Shown here: one piece after another, positions 15,121-20,527 of the stretch
Numbering within the stretch: the stretch's first letter is position 1
How the letters are laid out: each line of letters opens with the position of its first letter
Origin: Phycisphaerales bacterium UBA2421
GTDB taxonomy: Bacteria > Planctomycetota > Phycisphaerae > Tepidisphaerales > Tepidisphaeraceae
Direction of reading: 5' to 3'
DNA length: 20,527 bases
Assembly (NCBI GenBank): GCA_002343075.1
Contig: DDRH01000007.1
Span: 162,340-182,866, forward strand
Program-made: the position numbers and the translations under genes
The notes under the pieces: model-generated
What the model was told of the DNA's origin: nothing
The model's database searches: none
The model's input: the letters and a program-made list of their open reading frames with translations, nothing else

Positions 15121-16329
15121 TTGGCACATCATGTGCGGGTGAGGTGTCGCGAACTTCGATTTGACAGCCCGACGCATCCGCCGTGGAACTGCAGCGCGCA
15201 GAATCCACGCCAACTGCTGGTGTGCAACTCCCGCGATCGGGTGACGACGCTGAGAGTTGACGGTCAACCCGTCCGGCGGTGGGTCGACCCGATGGAGGCG
15301 CTCGATTGGCTGGGCAACTCAGATGCAATGCGCGACCCGAAGTCGCCCCGCTGGGCTGGTTACATCAGCTACGACCTTGGCCGCCTGTTCGAACCGATGC
15401 CGAGCATCGCCGCGGACGACCTGAGTCTGCCGCTGTTTATGTTCGTGAGCACCTCCCGTGCGCCACCCGGCAAGCTGCCTGCGGTTTCGGCCCGCCAACG
15501 GCCGACCCTCGCGCGGCCCGCCGTGCCGAGGAGCGATTACGAACAGGCGGTGCAGGCCGTTCTGGATTTCGTCGCCGCGGGCGATGTTTACCAGGTGAAT
15601 CTCTCTCAGCGACTCACCGCCGTCACCGCAGAACCCGGGTCGCATATCTATGCGCGCCTGCAAGCGCAATCCCCCGCGAGCTATGGCGCGCTCATCGACT
15701 GTGATGCGTTTCAGATTATCTCAAACTCTCCCGAACTGTTTTTCTCGGTTCAGCCGTCAGGAAACTGCCGTCGCACCATTCTCAGCCGGCCCATCAAAGG
15801 CACACGACCCCGCGGCGAGGGAATGTTCGAACAACTGCTGGCCAGCGAGAAAGACGCCGCCGAGCTGGCGATGATCGTCGACTTGCAGCGAAATGACCTG
15901 GGCAAGGTTTGCGAGATTGGTAGCGTTCGCGTCACCGAGCCTCGCACGATCGAGGCGCACCCGAGCATTTTTCACGGCGTTGCAACGATTGAAGGTGCAC
16001 TTCGCAACGACGTCTCACTCGCAGAGATTCTACGCGCGCTGTTCCCCTGTGGCAGCATCACCGGCTGCCCGAAGATTCGCGCGATGCAGATTATCGAGCA
16101 CCTGGAACCCACCCGCCGAGGGCCTTATTGCGGGGCAATCGGCTATATCGATGCCGATGGATCGATGCAGTTCAGCGTGGCGATTCGGACAATGACGATC
16201 ATCGACGGGACGGCGGTGGTTCCGGTCGGTGGGGGAATTGTGGCCGATAGCACCCCCGCCGCGGAGTATGATGAGACGATTGTGAAGGCTCACGCGATGC
16301 TTCGAGCGCTCAGCGCGAAGTTAGGTTGA
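15121..16329 (+). CDS. pabB: Aminodeoxychorismate synthase component I
   Basis: PabB converts chorismate and ammonia from its amidotransferase partner PabA to 4-amino-4-deoxychorismate for folate synthesis. The 402-residue product has WAGYISYDLGRLFE (78-91), GDVYQVNLSQRL (154-165), SNSPELFFS, SRPIKGTRPRG (222-232), VDLQRNDLGKV (253-263), CGSITGCPKIRAMQIIEHLEP and VPVGGGIVADSTPAAEYDET. Lys226 in PIKGT is the active-site Lys that distinguishes PabB from TrpE, which has PIAGT. No PabA or PabC domain is fused, and neither gene lies in the window. The start is uncertain: the frame opens with TTG at 15121, with GTG codons at 15133 and 15139, and none has a clear ribosome site. It follows the GH76 gene by 23 bases and precedes the Nif3-like gene by 54, suggesting a shared transcript. 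Confidence 0.93.
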   Translation: MAHHVRVRCRELRFDSPTHPPWNCSAQNPRQLLVCNSRDRVTTLRVDGQPVRRWVDPMEALDWLGNSDAMRDPKSPRWAGYISYDLGRLFEPMPSIAADDLSLPLFMFVSTSRAPPGKLPAVSARQRPTLARPAVPRSDYEQAVQAVLDFVAAGDVYQVNLSQRLTAVTAEPGSHIYARLQAQSPASYGALIDCDAFQIISNSPELFFSVQPSGNCRRTILSRPIKGTRPRGEGMFEQLLASEKDAAELAMIVDLQRNDLGKVCEIGSVRVTEPRTIEAHPSIFHGVATIEGALRNDVSLAEILRALFPCGSITGCPKIRAMQIIEHLEPTRRGPYCGAIGYIDADGSMQFSVAIRTMTIIDGTAVVPVGGGIVADSTPAAEYDETIVKAHAMLRALSAKLG

Positions 16330-16383
16330 CGCCACCTTGTCGCTTCAAACGGCGCGCCTCGATCGGTACGATTGATTGTGTAC

Positions 16384-17502
16384 ATGAAATTCCTCTCACT
16401 TTCTGAGCTATCCGCCACGCTGGAAAAAATCGCCCCGCTTCGCTTTGCGGAGGATTGGGACAACGTTGGCCTGCTTGTTGGCGACCCATCGCAGCGCGTA
16501 CACCGCGCCATGTTGACAATCGATTACACGCAGGCGGTGGCAGAGGAGGCTCGATCGCAGCAGTGCGACATGATCATTGCCTATCATCCGCCGCTGTTTA
16601 ATGCGGTGAAGCGCGTGACGGCATCGGGCGGGACGGGGCTGATCCACGACGCCATCCGCCGGGGCGTGGCGATTTACTCACCGCATACCGCGCTGGATGT
16701 TGCCGAGGGAGGAACCAATGACGTGCTCGCCGACGGAATTGCGCTGGCGAATCGCCGGCCGTTGAAGTTGCGCGCATCGACGGCTGCGCATCACAAGCTC
16801 GCGGTGTTTGTCCCGCGAGAGAATGTAGAACAAGTTGCCGCGGCCATCTTTGCCGCGGGCGCGGGGGCAATTTCGGGGAGCAACTATTCACAATGCAGCT
16901 TCCGCTCTGAAGGAACAGGGACCTTTTTCGGTGGCGAGGGCGCAACCCCGGCGGTCGGCGCAAAGGGGCAACTCGAACGCGTCGCCGAGACCCGGCTGGA
17001 GACCGTCGTCCCCATCAGCCGCACCGCCGAGGTGGTAGCGGCGATGCGGGCGGCGCATCCTTATGAAGAAGTGGCCTACGACTTGACCCTGCTCGCCGGC
17101 GACCCGACGTCAGTCGGCATTGGGCGGGTGGGAACCATCCCGGGCGATGCCACCGCCGACATGCTGGTGAACATGCTGAAGCGCGCCACGGGTATCGATC
17201 ATGTTCTGGCTGCGGGCGATGTGACACGGCTGGTCAAACGCGCCGCCGTCTGTGCCGGTGCGTGCGGCGGCGACTTACTTTCCGAAGCCATTGCGCAGGG
17301 AGTTGATCTCTATGTCACCGGAGAAATGCGGCATCACGACGCCCTGCGGGCGGTGCAGAACAATGTTACTGTGATTTGCACGCTGCACAGCAACAGCGAA
17401 CGGGCGGCGCTGGTGAGCCTGGCGGCGCGGATCAATGCGGCCCATCCGGAATTTCCGGTGGTGTCGAGTCGGCAGGATCGTGATCCGTTTTCGGTTCGGT
17501 AA
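16384..17502 (+). CDS. Nif3-like dinuclear metal protein (YqfO type)
   Basis: The 372-residue product is a NIF3 family protein of the long type with a PII/CutA-like insert. N-terminal signatures are AEDWDNVGLLVGD (22-34), IIAYHPPLF with His68, and IYSPHTALDVAEGGTND with His101 and Asp105; the C-terminal TLHSNSER supplies His335 and Glu339. These are the expected ligands of the two-metal site. The middle segment from about residue 180 to 255 includes GTFFGGEG and AHPYEEVAYDL, the PII-like insert that caps hexameric rings in YqfO. The biochemical activity of the family remains unsettled (hydrolase or GTP cyclohydrolase-like proposals). I chose the ATG at 16384 over the upstream TTG. The last 71 bases overlap the CHAD gene on the other strand; the DPFSV ending is conserved in the family, so the end is real. 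Confidence 0.92.
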   Translation: MKFLSLSELSATLEKIAPLRFAEDWDNVGLLVGDPSQRVHRAMLTIDYTQAVAEEARSQQCDMIIAYHPPLFNAVKRVTASGGTGLIHDAIRRGVAIYSPHTALDVAEGGTNDVLADGIALANRRPLKLRASTAAHHKLAVFVPRENVEQVAAAIFAAGAGAISGSNYSQCSFRSEGTGTFFGGEGATPAVGAKGQLERVAETRLETVVPISRTAEVVAAMRAAHPYEEVAYDLTLLAGDPTSVGIGRVGTIPGDATADMLVNMLKRATGIDHVLAAGDVTRLVKRAAVCAGACGGDLLSEAIAQGVDLYVTGEMRHHDALRAVQNNVTVICTLHSNSERAALVSLAARINAAHPEFPVVSSRQDRDPFSVR

Positions 17503-18406
17503 CCGGTTCGACCGGCTGTGAGAGCGGAAACGCCGCGCGAATCGATTCGGCCAACCCTTCGCCGTGCTCGCTCCAGAGCCGGTTAAACTTCTCCAGTTGT
17601 CCTTCGGCGAAGGTGAGAGCCGCATTTGCAAGCGCAAGCACGCTCCGCTGCAGCTTAATGTCGTGATGGGCAACCATGCGTTCGGCCGAAAGCAGCAGCG
17701 ACTGCTCCGCCAGCACAACAAAGTCATGCCAGGTTCCCAGCGCGTCCTGCAGTTTCTTGAACGACTTCAGCAACGACTCTTCCAGCGCATGACCATGCGC
17801 CGCAGCGAGTTCGAGAGTGTATCGCAGCGATTTCCCGGCGATGCGCACCTGATGCGGGTCCACACCCGGCTGCGCCTCAGCCAGCTCTCGTGCTCGGGCG
17901 GCAAACGCGTCAATCTGATCGTGCAGGCTCTCTGACAACAGCGGATCAATTGAAGCGGCATGATCGATGATCTGCGCGCGGATTTTGTACCAAGGCCCGA
18001 GCTTCAGCGGTAACCGGGCGACCGCCTTGTCTTTTGAGGCCGTTTGCAGCAAATCGGTCCGGGTGGGCGCGAGCGCATCGAGCATCCACGCGGCAGCGGC
18101 GGTGGAATCGGCATCGGAGAAATCGGTGAGGAGTGCCGTGAGCACATCCAAATCGCGAATCGGCCCGAGCCTGCGCCGCACCTTCCGCTGCAGATGGTTA
18201 AACCGATCGCGCGCCCCGCTCTTGAGCAGCGGTCGAAGCAGGTCGCTTGCTGCACGCAACCGCCGCGTGGTCACGCGCGCCTGATGCACAGACTCGACCG
18301 CACCGGTATCCAGCACTCCCGCGGCATGCATGCGCAGCTGATCGACCAAGCCATCGAGGTATTGCACCACCGGCGGGACCGCGACCGGCTCTGATTGCAT
18401 CGTCAT
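17432..18406 (-). CDS. CHAD domain protein
   Basis: The 324-residue product is an all-helical CHAD domain: VHQARVTTRRLRAASDLLRPLL in the first unit (His and Arg cluster), RRRLGPIRDLDVLTALL, and in the second unit VDPHQVRIAGKSLRYTLELA and LQDALGTWHDFVVL. The repeated His/Lys/Arg helices are typical of CHAD, which binds polyphosphate and localises proteins to polyphosphate granules; no CYTH phosphatase domain is fused. A Pro/Glu/Asp-rich tail of about 30 residues follows, read partly through the antisense of the Nif3 gene end (71-bp overlap). The ATG at 18406 begins MTMQSEPV; the ORF extends back to 18694 but that stretch is antisense to hflX. A TAGAAT element lies eight bases before the ATG, with no ribosome site, which would fit a very short leader. 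Divergent from hflX by 73 bases. Confidence 0.88.
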   Translation of the reverse strand: MTMQSEPVAVPPVVQYLDGLVDQLRMHAAGVLDTGAVESVHQARVTTRRLRAASDLLRPLLKSGARDRFNHLQRKVRRRLGPIRDLDVLTALLTDFSDADSTAAAAWMLDALAPTRTDLLQTASKDKAVARLPLKLGPWYKIRAQIIDHAASIDPLLSESLHDQIDAFAARARELAEAQPGVDPHQVRIAGKSLRYTLELAAAHGHALEESLLKSFKKLQDALGTWHDFVVLAEQSLLLSAERMVAHHDIKLQRSVLALANAALTFAEGQLEKFNRLWSEHGEGLAESIRAAFPLSQPVEPVTEPKTDHDPADSTPPEIPDGPH

Positions 18407-18479
18407 GGCGAGGATTCTATCCGAAGGAGCACAAAACCCGCGCCCATAGGGTTCGTTTTCGACGGCTTCCCGCACTACA

Positions 18480-19856
18480 ATGCTCGGTCGGAGGAAAGAA
18501 AGCGGCTTGCCGGAACCAACACGTACCAAACTTTCTGTTAAGCAAGAGCGCGCCGTGCTGGTGGGCGTCATGCTGCCAACCTCCACCGCCGACCCGCGCG
18601 ACCCGCTTGGCGAGCTAGCGAGCCTTGCCAAGACCGCTGGCGCGAAAGTGGTGGCCACGCTCACGCAGAAGCGCCGGAAGGTGGATGCGGGCACTTACGT
18701 CGGCAGTGGAAAGGCGAAAGAGATTGCCGAACTGGCCCGAAACAACGCCGCCGACGTCGTGATCTTCGACAACGACCTCACGCCCGGACAAATCGGCGGT
18801 TTGGAAGAGATCATTAACGAAGATGTCAAGGACCCCGAGCGAGACGCGCTGAAAGTGCTCGACCGCAGCGAGCTGATTCTCGATATCTTCGCCACGCGTG
18901 CCCAGACCTATGAGGCCAAGCTACAGGTTGAGCTGGCCCAGTTGCAATATACCTATCCTCGTCTGGCGAGGATGTGGAGCCACCTCGAACGCCTCCGCGG
19001 CGGGGCAGGCTCGGCGGCGGCGGGGATTGGAACGCGCGGCCCTGGCGAAACCCAACTCGAGACCGACCGCCGGCTGGTTCGAAAGCGTGTCGGCGATCTT
19101 CAAGACGAAATCGAACTCGTGCAGGCCCGCAAGACGCGCCTGGTCGCGGAGCGGAACCGCAGGCATTTCACCGTTTGCGTCGTCGGCTATACCAACGCCG
19201 GGAAAAGCACGCTTTTCAACACGCTCACCGGCGCCGGAACCTACGCCGACGACAAGCTCTTTGCCACACTGGACACCAAGACCCGTGCCTGGAAGCTGGA
19301 GCGAGGAACCGAAGTCATGCTCAGCGATACGGTCGGCTTTGTGCGCGATCTGCCACATCATCTGGTCGCATCATTTAAGGCGACGCTTGAAGAGGCGATC
19401 CACGCCGACCTGCTGCTGCATGTGCTCGACGTCGGCCACCCACACGCGCGGCAGCAGTTTGACAGCGTACATCGTGTTTTAAGCGAGGTTGGGGTGAAAG
19501 ATCGCGAAGAGATCCTACTTCTCAATAAAACCGACACAGCCGAAGGCCGGGAGGCGCTGTCCGAGTGGCGCACGCTTCACACTGATTCGATCCCCATTTC
19601 CGCGCGTTCGGGACAAGGGCTGGAGAAGCTGAATGAGCGCGTGTATCAATTTGTGAAGGGGCACCAGGTCGATGCGACGCTTGAAGTCGATGTCACCAAC
19701 GGCCGGCTGATCAGCTTCATTGAATCGAACATGCGCGTCCACGAACGCACGTTTCTCAATGGCACTGCAAGGTTCGATGTAACAGTCGGCCGACAATCGC
19801 TCGAAGACCTGAAACGCAATGATGGAATCACCATCGTGCGCGGCAAAGGCAAGTAA
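18480..19856 (+). CDS. hflX: GTPase HflX, ribosome-associated
   Basis: HflX is a GTPase that binds the 50S subunit and splits stalled or damaged ribosomes, especially under stress. The 458-residue product has an N-terminal HflX domain (GTYVGSGKAKEIAEL; FDNDLTPGQIGGLEEI; VLDRSELILDIFATRAQT), a basic linker with GIGTRGPGETQLETDRR (182-198), and a G domain: G1 GYTNAGKST (236-244), G2 TLDT, G3 DTVGFVRDLP (283-292), G4 NKTD (349-352) and G5 SAR (374-376). About ten extra residues (NEDVKDPERD) lie before the VLDR motif. Start: the ATG at 18480 has no ribosome site, whereas GGAGG (18490-18494) sits 12 bases before an in-frame TTG at 18507, so the true start may be nine codons later. It is the likely last gene of its unit; downstream lies the REP-RAYT element. 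Confidence 0.95.
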   Translation: MLGRRKESGLPEPTRTKLSVKQERAVLVGVMLPTSTADPRDPLGELASLAKTAGAKVVATLTQKRRKVDAGTYVGSGKAKEIAELARNNAADVVIFDNDLTPGQIGGLEEIINEDVKDPERDALKVLDRSELILDIFATRAQTYEAKLQVELAQLQYTYPRLARMWSHLERLRGGAGSAAAGIGTRGPGETQLETDRRLVRKRVGDLQDEIELVQARKTRLVAERNRRHFTVCVVGYTNAGKSTLFNTLTGAGTYADDKLFATLDTKTRAWKLERGTEVMLSDTVGFVRDLPHHLVASFKATLEEAIHADLLLHVLDVGHPHARQQFDSVHRVLSEVGVKDREEILLLNKTDTAEGREALSEWRTLHTDSIPISARSGQGLEKLNERVYQFVKGHQVDATLEVDVTNGRLISFIESNMRVHERTFLNGTARFDVTVGRQSLEDLKRNDGITIVRGKGK

Positions 19857-19885
19857 CTGCACCAGCCAACCACGCCGCGCTGTGA

Positions 19886-19904
19886 GCGCAGCGAACACGC
19901 GGGT
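19886..19904 (+). repeat. REP-like inverted repeat, left copy
   Basis: GCGCAGCGAACACGCGGGT occurs here and, in perfect inverse orientation, at 20509-20527 on the other side of the transposase gene. Just upstream, GCGCT-GTG-AGCGC (19877-19889) forms a small hairpin and CCGCG...CGCGG (19875-19902) encloses it, the layout of REP elements. Confidence 0.8.
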
Positions 19905-19940
19905 CAGGGTGTCGTCACGAACAAGCGGGTTAGGGATTGA

Positions 19941-20468
19941 CTATGTATACCGTTCCCCATCCCGGTAGTTCCAAGTCCATGCCGGATGCTGTTTGAACAC
20001 GACGTAGTTGATTGAGTTTGCCAAATGCTCCTTATCACGAACGACACGAAACGAACCGCCCTGTGCCCAGAGTTTACCTCGTATGCAGTCCTTCACCGCG
20101 TCAGTCGCCGCGCGCTTGCAGAACCCAATCTCTGAACGACATAGCGCGAGATCGCTGGGCAATTCGATGACGAGGTGCACATGGACAGGCCCGACTGCAA
20201 TCGCCAGGATTGAACGGTCAAGATCCTTCGCCTTCTGCCGAAGCGCTAACCCTATTCGAGACCAGCTATCTCGCTCGAAGACCACCTTCTCGCCGGCGCG
20301 CGCTGTGTACCATGCGTGCAAGCCAGCATGCTGCCCCGCTGGCGGGGGATTGTGATAGTCGCCGGAACTATGAATGCGGTGATGACGATCTCGAAAGCCG
20401 CGCGGATCGCCGTGTAGCCAGCTATTGCGCGTGTTGAGTACGACATGTCTCCAGAACAGGTAAGACAT
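19941..20468 (-). CDS. REP-associated tyrosine transposase (RAYT, Y1/HUH type)
   Basis: The product of 175 residues (from the ATG at 20468; a GTG at 20510 would add 14) belongs to the planctomycete branch of IS200-like RAYT proteins, with MSYLFWRHVVLNTRNSWLHG and the DRHHRIHSSGDYHNPPP segment near the start. AVGPVHVHLVIELP carries the HUH-type metal site (His96, His98), and INYVVFKQHP holds Tyr155, a candidate nucleophile; LWAQGGSFRVVRDKEH lies between. RAYTs nick single-stranded REP hairpins and are usually single-copy, not free-moving insertion sequences. No frameshift or internal stop is seen, so the gene looks intact. Two perfect 19-bp inverted repeats flank it (19886-19904 and 20509-20527), its probable substrates. 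The start is uncertain because no ribosome site is visible at either codon. Confidence 0.87.
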   Translation of the reverse strand: MSYLFWRHVVLNTRNSWLHGDPRGFRDRHHRIHSSGDYHNPPPAGQHAGLHAWYTARAGEKVVFERDSWSRIGLALRQKAKDLDRSILAIAVGPVHVHLVIELPSDLALCRSEIGFCKRAATDAVKDCIRGKLWAQGGSFRVVRDKEHLANSINYVVFKQHPAWTWNYRDGERYT

Positions 20469-20508
20469 GAGATTGCCATGAGTGAAGCTGCGCACCTTTA
20501 CCCTTGAC

Positions 20509-20527
20509 ACCCGCGTGTTCGCTGCGC
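20509..20527 (-). repeat. REP-like inverted repeat, right copy (reaches window edge)
   Basis: ACCCGCGTGTTCGCTGCGC is the exact reverse complement of 19886-19904. The match runs to the last base of the window, so the copy probably continues outside; the mirror of the left copy predicts that a small GC-rich hairpin follows. The possible GTG start of the transposase overlaps it. Confidence 0.8.

Noticed and set aside
13943..15328. Minus-strand frames (243 and 205 codons) opposite the GH76 and pabB genes
   Set aside because: Shadows of two genes with clear family signatures.
19857..20527. Free-moving insertion sequence of the IS200 type
   Set aside because: The gene type, single hairpin-linked inverted repeats and lack of target-site features fit a REP-associated transposase rather than an autonomous IS.

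Overview
The window looks like a chromosomal segment of a planctomycete, most likely of the class Phycisphaerae or a relative. The evidence is a prepilin-like protein ending in the H-X9-DG signature, two large secreted proteins that begin with an 'LExRxLLS'-type N-terminal motif and carry SdrD B-like repeats, a PEP-CTERM protein, a REP-associated transposase of the kind common in these genomes, and high GC with long antisense shadow ORFs. The assignment rests on family knowledge only; no 16S or marker comparison was possible.

Left part (1-3680), all genes on the minus strand: the N-terminal part of a DUF2203 protein running off the left edge behind a good sigma70-like promoter; a PEP-CTERM/DUF4394 exported protein with its own terminator; and a probable two-gene unit of an unknown membrane-anchored protein followed by an H-X9-DG pseudopilin. 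Middle part (3681-11332), minus strand: a type I glutamine synthetase (glnA), two tandem paralogous surface or secreted proteins with two and six SdrD B-like repeats that share a ~270-residue C-terminal domain I cannot assign, and an SPFH/prohibitin-like membrane protein. Right part (11704-19856), mostly plus strand: a type III glutamine synthetase (glnN) behind a sigma54-like promoter, a lipoprotein GH76 glycosidase, pabB (aminodeoxychorismate synthase component I), a Nif3/YqfO-like dinuclear metal protein, a convergently overlapping CHAD-domain gene on the minus strand, and the ribosome-associated GTPase hflX. The right end is a RAYT transposase gene bracketed by two 19-bp inverted repeats, the second ending exactly at the window edge.

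Functionally the window is a mixture: nitrogen assimilation (two unrelated classes of glutamine synthetase about 6.6 kb apart), folate synthesis, secreted or surface proteins and a carbohydrate-active lipoprotein, and housekeeping GTPase/metal proteins. Clear intrinsic terminators follow the SPFH gene, glnN, the two-repeat SdrD-like gene and the PEP-CTERM gene, so most genes appear to be transcribed singly or in pairs. The most novel elements are the shared C-terminal domain of the tandem SdrD-like proteins, the control region of glnN and the REP-RAYT unit. No CRISPR array, tRNA, rRNA, phage or defence island was seen.
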